In this document: piece after piece, positions 41,641 to 53,224 of the stretch | Layout of the letters: the number at the start of each line of letters is the position of its first letter | Numbering within the stretch: the stretch's first letter is position 1 | Assembly: GCF_036884655.1 (NCBI RefSeq) | Contig: NC_088345.1 | Coordinates: 33,915,501 to 33,979,500 of the forward strand | From: Musa acuminata AAA Group | Lineage: Eukaryota; Streptophyta; Magnoliopsida; Zingiberales; Musaceae | Direction: 5' to 3' | Length of the DNA stretch: 64,000 nt | Notes under the pieces: model-generated | The model's database searches: none | What the model saw: the letters and a program-made list of their open reading frames with translations, nothing else | What the model was told of the DNA's origin: nothing | Made by a program: the position numbers and the translations under genes

Positions 41641-42500
41641 CTACAAATAATGCACGCAATTTGTCCTCCAAGCGTGATTCAAGCCGCGATTCAATCTGAG
41701 ATTCTCATGCTTCAAATTTGGCATCAATTGGATCTTGAGAAGCCATAGCATGTGCCTATAGATCATAGATGTCTCTGTCTCTTTTTTGTTGATAGGTTAA
41801 AGGCATGGGGTGGTGGAAAGTTCGGAAAAATTGAGGATCACAAAAAGCAGTAGATTTTTACATCTAAAGTGTAGCAGATTGGATATAAACTGTTAGTGGT
41901 TTATATAAAGATTTTTTTAACAAAACCAAAGGAAAATATAATGTTAGGGAGTGTCAAAGTTGTCATAAAAATTTTGTAGAGATTTGGACAAAAAAAATGT
42001 AGTAGCAAGATCAAACAAATTGTGCTATGTGGTTGGAATTCTGTAGTGCATCTTTTATCGTAGAGATAAAAATTTTACGACGAAATGTTTATGCAGCAAT
42101 ATAGGAATGATTTTTTTAGATTTTTGAATAAGGATAACTAAAATGCAGAAGTAGTAGGGTAGAAAACCAGAACTTGTTGTAATTCATAGGGAGATCAAAG
42201 GATGATCCGCGATGGTGGAGATGATGGGGGAATTCAACGATGATCTTTTAAGCAATTATAGGAATTGCTTTGGGCGGTTGTGAAGGGCTGACAGATGGTT
42301 GGATTTTTGAATAAGGATAACTAAATTACAACAATAGTAAGGTATGAAACCAGAACCTGTTGCAATTCATGAGGAGATCAAAGGATGATCCGTGGTGGTG
42401 GAGATAACGGCGGAATTCAATGACGATCTTTTAAGCAATTGTGGGAATTTCTTTGGGTGGCTATGGAGGGCTGTGGAAGGGCAGTAAGATGTCAAAAATG
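41641..42500 (-). other. 5' leader of element E (no gene), with duplication
   Basis: No ORF of interest. Contains a 183-bp tandem duplication and an AT-rich part (41860-42110). The start of gag may extend into its left end (about 41641-41760, decayed). Confidence 0.6.
42119..42484 (-). repeat. 183-bp tandem duplication in leader
   Basis: ATTTTTGAATAAGGATAACT starts at about 42119 and again at about 42302. The copies stay alignable through GATCTTTTAAGCAATT and the TTTGGG end, with several differences. Confidence 0.75.
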
Positions 42501-42515
42501 CTGCTTTAATACCAA
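42501..42515 (-). other. Primer-binding site of element E
   Basis: TTGGTATTAAAGCAG on the - strand, one base from the LTR end at 42517. Confidence 0.65.
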
Positions 42516-42516
42516 G

Positions 42517-42890
42517 TGATAGAACCCTAGCGGATTCTAAGCTTGGGGTTGATCTCTTTAGGAGATCAGCCTCCTTAGAACTCTATAGGGGTTCCCTCCT
42601 CCTTGCTGCTCAAAGGCTACTAAAAAGATTCATCTATTCCTTATGAAAAGATAATGAATACATGACTATTTATAAAGCTTCTAAACCCTAACTCCTAATA
42701 GGACTCCTACTCAAGACTCCTACTTCTAACCAACTCCTAATAAGACTCCTACTCTAAGAAGCAACCTCCGAACTAACCTAAACCCTAATCGATCTCTTCA
42801 CCTCTTTAATAGGGGTCGGCTAGGTAGGTTTTACATGAATGCCCCTTTTAATAAAATTCAATTAGAACTCTCCTAGTTAGAGTCCTAACA
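42517..42890 (-). repeat. 5' LTR of Reina-like element E
   Basis: 374 bp, TGATAGAACCC...GTCCTAACA on the + strand. Aligns with 2638-2988 with indels (an extra CCTACTCAAGACT-type block). A TATAAATA box is on the - strand near 42680. Confidence 0.8.
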
Positions 42891-42927
42891 AAAGGGGAGA
42901 CTTGATAGAGAGGCAATGTGTTTTTTG

Positions 42928-44245
42928 TGTTAAGACCATTTCGGCACTAAGAGGGCGAGGGTGAATTAGTGCTTTCATAAAACTTCAATGGTTTGTAAAC
43001 TTTCATTTGATGAAGTCGTGTTTAAATTTAGAGTACAAATAAGAGTAGTAGACCATTAAATCAGTTTGCAATATGAGAATGAAAAGTAAAACAAAAATGC
43101 AAATCTAGTTTATAGTGGTTTGGTCATTGCGACATACATCCACTCCTGATTTCTCTTCCGTCGAGTCACTCACCCCTTTCTTGAATAGAAATCTAAACTT
43201 AGAATAAGAAAAGAGGAACTCTTAAAGGATTACAATAGCATTTTCTTAAGTTTTTGTTCTCAATTATATGTAAACTGAGCAGGGATGAGTGAGATATTTA
43301 TAGACCTCAAATGAATTCAAATTTAAAGCCAAAATAGTCTCATCCTAGGTTTTTATGGTACTGGCGGTACGACCACTAATGCTGGGTGGGTACCATAGCT
43401 TGTCAGTCTAACACTAAGCGGTACCACCGCCCAGTCTAGTGATACCACCGCTTGATACACTAACATTGGGTGGTACCATCATCTAGTCTTGGTAATACCA
43501 CCGCTTGACACATTGACATTCGGTGGTACCACCGCCCAATCTGGCAATAACATTGTTTGATAGACTGAAAAAGTGTATTCTTGACTTTTCCAACTCATAG
43601 ACAATTCCACCGCTAGTTTGGCGGTGCCACCGCCTGACCCAACTTTTGGGTCATTGAATGGGTCTCCTAATTAGCTCAAATCAATCCCAATTTAGGCTTA
43701 ATTGGCCCTTAATTGAGTTAACATAGTTACACTAAAAGCTAACTCAGTTAGCCCCCTAGACTACATCGATCTAGACAAATGATTACAAACCATAAATCTT
43801 TTATCTGGCATGTAATTAGTTCAACTGATGCTTCATCCGATCCTTCAACGCATCATCTCTTTCAGCGTATTACTCCATCGGCATGTTGACATTCCGTAAT
43901 TTTTTATTTCCTTGGCACAATGTCTTATCCTTTGGCTCGATGCCTGAACTCATACAATCGGCATGTTGACCTTCTACAATTTTCGATTTCCTTGGCGTAA
44001 TGTCTGATCCTTCAACCCGATGCTCGAACTCATGGCACGAAGTCGTTCTGTCGGCACGTTGATCAATCCTCCGTTCCGACATCCAATCTTCTAACATGTT
44101 TTACTCTAGCCTAACTTTTGATTCTTCCTTCTTCAATTAATTTATCTTTACATGATCGAAGATAGTCCTACATTATTTTTCTCAAAATAAGGATTAGATC
44201 GTAAATTCATCAATTGATTTTATCATTAAAATCTAAGATTCAACA
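42928..44245 (-). repeat. SIRE-like LTR (element F)
   Basis: 1318 bp, TGTTAAGACC...GATTCAACA on the + strand. Its C-run hairpin is partly degraded (42944-42972). TATA box at 43295-43302 (- strand), palindrome array 43360-43640 and an 80-bp tandem duplication near 43879-44040 (CGGCATGTTGAC units). A polypurine tract adjoins on the right, so it is a 3' LTR for the internal tail at 44246. Confidence 0.8.
43295..43302 (-). promoter_or_regulatory. TATA box of LTR F
   Basis: TATAAATA on the - strand, with GC-rich near-palindromes 60-340 bp upstream. Confidence 0.55.
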
Positions 44246-45236
44246 ATCTCTCCCTTTTGATGAAGGCAATCAATTGATGACGGAGTTAACCTTAACTCCC
44301 CCTATCTATATGCCATATGAAAATAAAGCAAACTTAAATTCAAAAGAAATAATAACCTTTGAATTCAAGTGAAAGAATTTTGATCATATGTAACATATTA
44401 TATCAAAATTTCATACATTATGCATCATCATTTAAACATAGTTTCAAGTCATCAAGGTATGACATGCACAATTCCAAAACATTACAAATCATCATCACTT
44501 TGGGCATAATACCAAAATGATTAATTTTGAAATCATCATTACTTGGGAATGCATGATATCAAAATATGAAACGTTTCAAATCATCATTACTTCTCTCCCT
44601 TTATCATCAATAAAAAGGAGAAAAGTACATCTAACAAGTTATTGAAATATGCAAGTTTAGTAATATTTTAAAGATGTGCAAGTTTAGCAATTTTGGAGAT
44701 GTGTAAGCTAGCAATTTTGCTTCTCTTGAGATGTGCAAGCTAGCAATTCTTGCTTCTCTTTTGAGATGTGCAAGCTAACAAACTTTGCTTCTCATTTAAG
44801 ATATACAAGCTAGCAAGTTTTTCTCCTCTTTAAAATATATAAGCTAGCAATCTTTACTTCTCTTTTGAAATATGTAAGCTAGCAAGTTTTCTTTTCTTTA
44901 TGGTGTGCAAGCAAGACTTTCTCCCCCTTTTTTATTATCAAAAGGAAGGGAATAATACAATATTATAAATATTTTTCTTTTATATCAATTTTCAAACATG
45001 ACATAAGACATACAACCATAAATACAAAAGAATTATACATATGAAAATCATGACATAAAATATATTAATATTAAAGATCATCAAGGATCAAGTCATCATT
45101 TATTTTGGCAAATCTCTTCTTTTATAAATAGTAAAAAAAATCTTAGGAGATCAAATAATAGGCGATTTTAAAGAAAATTTTAAGTCATGAATTTTAAGAA
45201 ATTAAGAGAAAAATCATAATTCATAAATATTCTCTT
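44246..45236 (-). other. Non-coding internal tail of element F
   Basis: Purine tracts as in elements H and C (near 44246-44260, 44290-44305, 44591-44625, 44920-44950 on the - strand), an array of AAGCTAGCAA-type repeats and AT-rich DNA. No gag/pol. It ends at another LTR (45237) that has no primer site beside it, so the pol part has been lost. Confidence 0.6.
44690..44910. repeat. Degenerate ~50-bp repeats (GATGTGCAAGCTAGCAA type)
   Basis: About five units, each with a TGCAAGCTAGCAA-like core followed by TTTGCTTCTCTTTTGAGA-like sequence. Similar, more diverged units occur at 55570-56065 in the next SIRE-like tail. Confidence 0.7.
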
Positions 45237-46271
45237 TGTTAGGAACGAGTCGGCATTAAGAGGGGGGGTTGAATTAGTGCAGCGGTAAAATCACGGATTC
45301 AAATCGTTTCATTTTGATTAAAATCGATTCCGACTAAAACCGTTTTATAAATATATTAACTTGAACACGTTCGTAAATATATTGAAAGCAGTAAGCAAGT
45401 AAAGTGGTTTGCAATTAAAATAAATTACTCAAGACAAAATGAAAACCAGATTTTATAGTGGGTCGATCGTCATGACTTACATCCACTCCGTCGATTCCTC
45501 TTCCATCGAGGCCACCGGTATCCACTATTGGTCTTCCTTTAATAGGCGAAAACCAACCACCTTTTACAACTCGATTCTCTTTTTACCAGGTTTAGGAGAT
45601 AACCCTTACACCCTCACTTACTCCTCTCTCAAACTATTCTAATACTTAGAAGAAGGAGAGGAGTTCACACAAGATTACAGTAGCATTTCTTTCCTTTTTT
45701 ACTCTCAATACTTATGTATCTTGACTAGGGATGTGAGGGATATTTATAGGCATCAAGTTTATTCAAACTTGGAGCCTAAAAATATCTCATCCTAGGTTTC
45801 CTGGATATGGGCGGTACCATCGCTTGTGTTGGGCGGTACCACCGCCTGACAGGGGTGGTGCCACCGCCTGGCACCCTGCCACTAGACGGTACCACCGCTT
45901 GACATAGTCTCGAAGACTGTGCCACGATAATGTCACCTCTTAGGTCACTATTTGGGCCTTTTCATTGGGCCCAACATAATTCATGCATGGTCCCAACTGG
46001 CCCCTAATTGGGTTGGCCCAATTTCAATCCCAATTATGTACTAACTACGAATTCTAAGATATTTACTAAGCTAAACAAGTCCATAAGTCTAGTTTCTTTT
46101 GGCGAGCTTCCGGCGATTCTTCCAACGAACTTCCAACGATCTCTCAGTAATGTTTTAGCGGACTCCCGCTAAGCTTCTGGACTTTATAATGATATTCTTA
46201 GCGAGATCCAATGAGCTTCTTTGGCAAGCTCCTAGACTTCTCGGTCAATTCCGGTAGAACTTCTGACAAAC
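45237..46271 (-). repeat. SIRE-like LTR, truncated
   Basis: Begins TGTTAGGAACGAG on the + strand with a seven-G loop hairpin (45253-45280). A TATTTATAGG box is at about 45738 and palindromes at 45810-45905. The LTR stops at 46271 where unrelated repeat DNA begins (TATCACGGACTTAG). Its remaining part is not seen on the other side. Confidence 0.75.
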
Positions 46272-49200
46272 TATCACGGACTTAGCTAGTTTTGCCTAAG
46301 TCGTGCGGTACCCTTGTGTGTCCGTCCGTAAAGGTCAGCCTCCCCGAAACCTCCCATGGTCCTTTAGGACCTACAAAAGAGAAAATGGGTTAGAGAAAAT
46401 ACCTCACTCGGGATCCACAAGTAAACATTTCCGAAAACACTTCATAGACAATGCAAATTACAAACAGACTTTACAAGCTCTGAACGATTGCATAACAAAG
46501 GGCCAAAATGATCCACTACAGACCGAATATCTCTCACAAGTATCCACATGATACAACCTTTATTTATAAGCCTAAGAAGGCTACCAAACCCAACTAAAAT
46601 GAGGCTTTTAAGCCTTCGACCGTCCCTCTATATGCTATGTAAAACATGAATAAACCAAAAGACATAGACATATATAAGTATTGCATCAAACATCCAGTTT
46701 ACAAAAGGATAACTTAAGAATATTCAAAGTTCTCAACATTGGATTATAAATAATAAAAAATAATAATAATCTTGTTTACAACCCTATAATATTCCTAATA
46801 AACCCCTTAACCAATAGATATAAATACCTTCAATCTATCACTTAATTTTAATAAATTCTTTTAGCTTTTTTCACGTAATCTTTTTTTGTTCCCATTCTTA
46901 CTATTCTTCTTCTCCTACTAAATATCGCCAATATGAAGTTAATATACATAGCCTTACCTTTAATATTTTTATAAAAAAATTATGACTCAAACTTTGATCT
47001 CTCATGTCGTAAAGAAATAATTTTATGATTATATCAAAGTTCGCTTTAGAAGAGCAATCTTACCATTAATAATCAATTAAAAAATCAAATGGAACGATAT
47101 AAAGATTAAAGATAATGAGGTAAAAAAAAAAATTTATATTTGTTAGATCGATTTAACATTTTTAAGATTTAATATGTCAAGTTACAAACTCGAAAGATGA
47201 TATTTTAGATTTGTTTGCAACAACTCGAAAGATGTTATCTTCTGGGTCAATCAGCATCAACTAAAAAAATGTCATAGAATATGATAATTGATGGGTTACA
47301 AAAAATAACAGTATAATTGATAATCAATGAGTTATATTTAGTAAAATTTTGAGTAGTCAAACTTTTGATCTGTCATGCTGTTTTAACTCATCAATGACTT
47401 TTGACTCTTATGTGGGGTTGGCTAAGTTATGTTGATCCCTGTTAGTTCCTGTGGATCCTTTATATAAAGGAAAAGATCATCCTTAATATGCTTCAGTCTC
47501 TCAAATGCCTTATACTGCTTGAACTAGGTAGATGCTTGTTGGACTTTTAATGAGCATCGCCTCGCAAACTTTTAAAGTTTTTGGGTCCTTCCTCTACAAA
47601 ATTTACCCATCGACTCTTCTTTCACCTAGTTATTACTTCCAAGTAGATTCGCATCACTTCCGCTTTCAATTAACATTCTGTTGGGAAATGAAGCAGATAA
47701 TATACTCTCAGTATCACTGATCACCATTGGTGAGGATTTGACAACTATTGTCTTCCATTTGATTTCTTCAAAGGGTCTTTGAATATGTGCAGAGCTCCTC
47801 TGCTGGATAGATAAAAGAATTGGGGTATTCAGTTTCACCTATTCTCTTAAGAGTTGAGAAGGTAAAGGTTACTTGATTTTGCCCGCCTCCTCGAGGGTTG
47901 TACTTTATGCATCAAACTGGTTATTAGCCTTCGCCTACTCTTTGCTCACACTTCTGAAGCACTTGAAGTGTTTGCACTCCTTATGTTAAGTTAGCTATTG
48001 TGATTCACATTCTTAATACCATCAAACTTCTAGAATGCAGGAAGTTTTCACCTTAACTTAGAGTAAGTCTTTAATAGTTTTAGTCACCTCTGGGATTGTA
48101 CCGTCTTCTCCATCAACTCTACCGCCTACTCCATAGAGTAGTAAAGGTACAGCATCGCATACTGCCAGCTTCATTCCTTGGTTGTGCACTCTTGTACGAC
48201 CCGAAGTCCTTCACTTTTGGCTATCTTGATGAGAAGCTCGTTGACACTGGTCTTACGAAGTTCCTTGGCCTTTGCCTTTCAGCCTTGTCTTGGTACTTGG
48301 AGTTTGCCTCTGCATACTCCACCTCCTCGGCCCCTTTCATGTCCAAGCGCTCTCCCTCCATGAGAGCAAGGGATCGATGACTTCATGGAAGTCCCGCCTC
48401 TACAGTACCATGGTGCTACCATGCCCGTGGCTCTACTATCTATCGCCTCACATCTACATCCCTTTCTTCATGGTTGGTAGATCTGCCTTTGTAGCATTGT
48501 GGCACTCCTCCGAGTCTACCTCCTTTTTAACAAATGCTTGATTTTGGGTAGCTAAGTCCCTTTGGACTCATCGTCACTTCCTCGCCCCTTTTGACCCCCT
48601 GCTTCAACACCTTTGTGTTCTCCAAGCAGTTCCCCTTTGGTCGATGGAAAGATAAATTATAATTTTCATGCATGGCCTCTACCATCATGTTGCAAGGTTC
48701 GCACTGATTATATTCTCCTTAGCTTCCTTGGTAGCAATGTTCGCTTACTCGACCTTGTCCTCTGACTTGTCAGGCTCCCTTAAGCGAATATGGGCTCTCG
48801 AGTAGTCCAACTCTCCAGCCGCTCTGATCATACCTTTGCATGATCAAGTCCCTCTCTTAGGACTCGCTAGTACTTGCATTCGAACTTTTCTCTTGGTGGT
48901 ACATAGCCCCCATATGCTGATGACCAAGGCTTTCATCTGATGTAAAATTCGATGCACGCACGGAAGATCTGCCTCTACGGGACCGTGGCTTTCACTTCTT
49001 GAATCCATAGCCCATCTTGTCATCGTGTTGTTCACTAAAGTGGAGCTCCCAGTAGAACCTGATTATATCTCCGTATGAAATAGTCCCTCATGAGACTAGA
49101 TTCGTGTGTATCGCATCGCCTTGAACTATTCCACCATGATCTGCTGCACCATGTCGTCTCCTAGTGACATCTCTATTGTATTTTGATCCTTGTGGGATGA

Positions 49201-49524
49201 AATCAGATTATGATTCCTCCATATATATCCTCTATTAACACATCGCAGGGCCTCTTTCACCTTCGATTGTGTTTGCTCCTTTTGACAATCGACCTTCATC
49301 CACCCGCTCTTGGGTCACACCTAGACGAAGCACCGGTCTAGGATAGTCCATCACCTAGTAGCTCCTGAAGTCCACTGACTTTGCTGAAATTAGTGCACCA
49401 TTGTTTAGATACTAGGCCTCTACCCCTACCAGCATAATCTCCGCTACGTACTGCTCCCTTTATGGCAACTTGAATGGCAGCACTGTGACATATTCTTTAA
49501 GAGTACCCGCCTCCGCATCCTCTT
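46272..49524 (-). other. Unclassified degenerate repeat (possible gypsy-type LTR fragment and decayed DNA)
   Basis: Starts TATCACGGACTTAGCTAG, resembling a TGTCACGG LTR terminus. A TATAAATA box on the - strand at 46561-46568 suggests an LTR in - orientation. 46700-47400 is AT-rich with CTCGAAAGATG words. 47450-49500 is CT-rich on the + strand with many short overlapping ORFs (61-94 codons), none of which I recognise. No second LTR copy and no gag/pol motif found. Confidence 0.45.
46561..46568 (-). promoter_or_regulatory. Possible TATA box in unclassified LTR-like segment
   Basis: TATAAATA on the - strand about 290 bp from the presumed terminus at 46272. Judged only by resemblance to the other LTRs. 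Confidence 0.35.
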
Positions 49525-50055
49525 TGTTAGGATCAAAAGCACTAAGAAGGCGGGGGGGGGGGTTAATTAGTGCAGCGGAAAACTTTCGACGATTAAAACT
49601 GCGTTCGTACGATACGAGCGATTTCGGTAGAAAAGCTGATTTATAAATCACTTTAACTGTGATCAAGCAAGATGCAGTTAAAACGAATCTATAAGGGCAG
49701 TTTGCAGTTATGATGGAAATCAGAATGTAACGCAAACAAAAATATGATGTTCGTACGATAAAACTGATTTATGTCTAAACATCGATTCGGAAAATACTGA
49801 ACTTTGAAACACGGTCGTAAATTCCCAGAAGGCAGTAAGCTATTGAGGAGGTTTGCAGTAAAGATAATATGCTCAAAGTAAATGCAAACCAGAGAGCACC
49901 GCGATTTTAGAGTGGTTCGGTCAATCTTGATCTACATCCACTTCTGGCTTCCTCCACCAACGAGGTCACCGACGTCCACTAAAGGCCTTCCTTCAATAGG
50001 CGAAGGCCAACCACCCTTTTATAGTTTCACTCCTTTTGACGGGCTTAGGAGACAA
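49525..50055 (-). repeat. SIRE-like LTR (element G), first part
   Basis: TGTTAGGATC on the + strand, with an eleven-G loop in the terminal hairpin (49539-49573). Breaks at 50055 after GACAA, where the solo Tekay-like LTR is inserted. Confidence 0.8.
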
Positions 50056-50239
50056 TGTAATATCCCTCACTTTTGAAAATTTATTAATAAGTTTTTATAT
50101 GTAAATTGAAGGACCTATATGTAAATATAGAAATTTCAAGGACTAAACTGTTAAGTTGCAAAGAGAAAAAAAATAAAGAAAACTGAAAATTTCGGTTTTA
50201 TCCCACCGCCTCCCACGCTCTCTCTGTTGAGCGGTGGGG

Positions 50240-51420
50240 CGTGGGGAGAAGAAGAAGAATAAGAAGAAAAGAAGAGAGGAGGATGGCTGCGGTAAGGCTG
50301 CAGCGAGGAGGTGTGTGACGTTGGGGAGGAAAAGGGAAGAGGAGAAGAAGAGAAGGAGAAGAAGAGGGAGAAGAGAGGGAAGAGGGAGAGGAGCGAGAGG
50401 TGGCAGCAGCTAGGGCTGCAGCACCTCTGTTTCCTGTAGGTGGAAACAGAGGAGAGGTGTGGGGCGTTCGAAGAGGAGAAGAAGAAGAAGAAGAGGAAGA
50501 GAAGAAGAAGAGGAAGCAGGAGAAGAGGTTGTGATACCTCTGTTTCCTGCATAGGAAACAAAGGAGAGGGTGTGTGTGACGCCGGCGAGGAGGAGGGAAG
50601 AAGAAGAGGAGAAGAAGAAGAGAAGGGAAAGGAGGAGCTGCGGGTGCGGTTGTGTCAGCTGCAGCTGGAAGAGAAGGAGAGGAAGAGAAGGTGAGGAAGA
50701 AGAGAAGAAGAAGAAAGGAAGGAGAAGGGAAAGAAGCAGCTGTGGCTGCAGTTGTGGCAGGGAAAGAGGAAGAGGAAGGAAGAAGGGAAGGAGAGGAAGA
50801 AGAGAAGGAGAAGAAGGGGCTGCGGCTACGACGATGGCAGTTGCAGCTGGAAGAGAAGGAGAGGAAGATGAGCAGGGGAGGAAGAAGAGGCTACGGTCGT
50901 GGCTGAGGCTACGACTGTAGCAGTGCAGTTGGGAAAGAAGCGAAGGAAAGGAAGAAGAAGAGAAAGGAAAAGGGAAGAAGAGAGGAAGAGGAGAAGGGGA
51001 GGCAGCTGCGGCAGTGGCAGCTGTAGTTGGAAGAGAAGGAGAGGAAACAGACCAGGGGAGGAAGAAGAGGCTGCTGCTGTGGTGGCTATGGCCGTGGCTG
51101 CGACTGCAGCTGCGGCTGCAATGTTGGCTGTGGTAGCTGCGGCAGCGGTGGTGGCTGCAGTAGCTGCTTTTGGAAAAGAGAAAGAAAGGAAAGGGAAAGA
51201 AGAAGAGGTTGCGGTTGCGATGGTGGCGGCTGCGTCTGTGGCAGTTGTGTTTGGGAAAGAAAAAAGTAGGAACGAGAGAAGAGAGGAAGGAAGTAGTACA
51301 GTGGAAGGGGCTGCGGTTGTGACGGAAGGGGCGGTCATGGCTACGACTGTGGTAGTGGCAACGGTGATGGCTGCGATAGCTGCGTTTGAAAAAAAGAAAA
51401 CGAAAGAATGAGAGTAAGAG
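50240..51420 (+). repeat. Purine-rich (GAA/GGA) and GCTGCGG simple-sequence block
   Basis: About 1.2 kb of GAAGAAGAGGAG-type runs alternating with GCAGCTGCGGCTGCGGT-type segments. The other Tekay-like LTRs have only a short GAA or TTC microsatellite here. Long frames on both strands (Glu/Lys/Arg, or Ala/Thr rich) are composition artefacts. Confidence 0.75.
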
Positions 51421-53033
51421 AGAGCAAGTGACTATGCCTCTATGTTCTGCATGAGCTGCAGTTATGGAGGAAAAAGAGAAGACATATGTAGAACACGAAA
51501 CAAGGAGAGGACACGGAGGAAAAGTAGAAGGATTTGGGCTGACACCTTCTTCGAATCTTTAGATCAAAACCTTCAAAAGGCAAGTTTCCCGATCGTTTCT
51601 CCTATAATTACTCTAATTTTTCTTATTGCAAGTATTATAATCTTCCTAGTGCAAGTGTTTCGATCTTTTCTATTGCAAGTGTTCGGATCCTTTCTATTGC
51701 AAGCTTTCTAATCTTTCCTATTGCAAGTGTCCTGATCTTTCCTTACTGCAATTTTATCTCTACATTTGCTTTGAATATGAGGAACTTTGAATTGTTCTAG
51801 CCTTGCATTTGATATATCTCCTGTTTAGACGTAACGATTCGAATCTGTGCAACTTCTGAGATTCTGACCTTTTGATACCGAGCTGCCTATAAGTCTGTTG
51901 GAAACTCCGATTTGTTCAAACCTGATTTCATTGGAAACTAGACTCGTAGATCTTTCTTTTGATATATGGATTGAAAGATTTGGAATCCAAACACCTGCCC
52001 AGTTATCTGTTGAATCTGACCTTATGAATTCTGCCAAACAGAGATTTTGTTCTGCGACCCTTGTTTACCAAATTATTTGTAACTCTCTCTGTTGGATAGT
52101 TCAATTCATATGAAACTTGTTTCATCAGAAACTAGATTGAAATATCTTTCCTAAATAGCTTTCTTGAGTATAATGGAGCACAATTGATAGTTTGAATCAT
52201 TTGTTCAATGTGCCTCTTGAATTCTACCAGAAATCGAGCTTTGGTCGATTTCGCATATTCTGGTTTCATTCCTTTGGAAATTGATATCCTTTAGCTTTCT
52301 TATTCAATTGAGCTTTATATTACTGTTTTGAATTCTTGTATGCTACTATCCTTAAAGTTATTTTCATTCTTGAAAACTATTGTGTAACGTTTATGCTATA
52401 TCGTATTGACTCATATAGGCATATGTATATCCCATTGTTCCACATTTGCTTTCGATATGTGCCTATTCCAGTTTTATTCCTTTGGACATTGAATTTATCT
52501 AACCTTCTTATTTGAATTGAGTTATATGTGATTGCTTGGAATCCTTAAATGCTCTTGCTTTCATTTCCTTTCAAATCTGAATACAATTGTGAAAGATTAT
52601 TGCTTACTTCGTATTGACTCGTAAAGGCACATGTACGTTTTGTTGTTCCGCGTGTGCTTCCGATATGTGCTATTTATTGTTCATACTATCCCTTTGTACT
52701 CTGGTGTTTGTGGGATATTGTGAACCTTTGCCAGAAATGGTGAAGGGAGTTATGCATAGAGCCTGTGATGCTCTCCCGGCCCCTATGACTTCACTCAGAT
52801 GTGGATGGATGGAGTTCCCAGACGTGGGAGACCTCCTAGACGTGGGAGACTTATGTTTGGTGGTCATTCAGAAATGGATGTACCATATTATGTTATGGTC
52901 CCACTTCACCTTCTATATGTTTGATATGATATCCAGAGCTTTGGTTATGTGTTTCTATACATGCTTTGGATAAAAATGAAATGAATGCAACTTCGATTCG
53001 ACGTTTGAGCTTCTGTTTCGTATTTGTTCTTTA

Positions 53034-53224
53034 AAATGCTCCGAAATGGTCCATACGCCAATGATATGTTCTGAAATGTTTCATTTATTATTGATATGCT
53101 CCGAAACATTTCATACACTTTTGATATGCTCCGAAATGTTTCATTTTCTATTGTTATACTTTGAAATGTTCCTTATGTAGTTGATATGCTCCGGAACATT
53201 TCATACGCTATTGATATGCTCCAA
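53034..53224 (+). repeat. 30-bp tandem array, about six monomers
   Basis: Units of GATATGCTCCGAAATGTTTC type, more diverged than in the other copies. Confidence 0.75.

Larger units (their letters stand above)
2638..42890 (-). mobile_element. Reina-like Ty3/gypsy element E, host of the nested block
   Basis: Short LTRs at both ends (2638-2988 and 42517-42890), a primer site next to the right LTR and a polypurine tract next to the left one define a - strand element. The internal region resumes on the two sides of the SIRE-like insertion: gag, protease, RT, RNase H and integrase N-terminus at 38528-41640, and integrase C-terminus at 3131-3466. The integrase core is missing at the junction. LTR length (about 350-374 bp) and the CWYCDEPF-type zinc motif in gag suggest the Reina lineage. 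The two LTRs differ by many substitutions and indels, so this is an old insertion. Confidence 0.75.

Noticed and set aside
48096..48541. Overlapping + strand ORFs of 61-94 codons
   Set aside because: Three frames open together in CT-rich repeat DNA, none with a recognisable domain.
50440..51411. Glu/Lys/Arg-rich and Ala/Thr-rich ORFs up to 170 codons
   Set aside because: Low-complexity purine-rich DNA in a solo LTR; frames open on both strands with no domain.
52614..52973. 119-codon + strand ORF near end of the solo LTR
   Set aside because: It is part of the Tekay-like LTR also found, with stops, in the other copies; no domain recognised.
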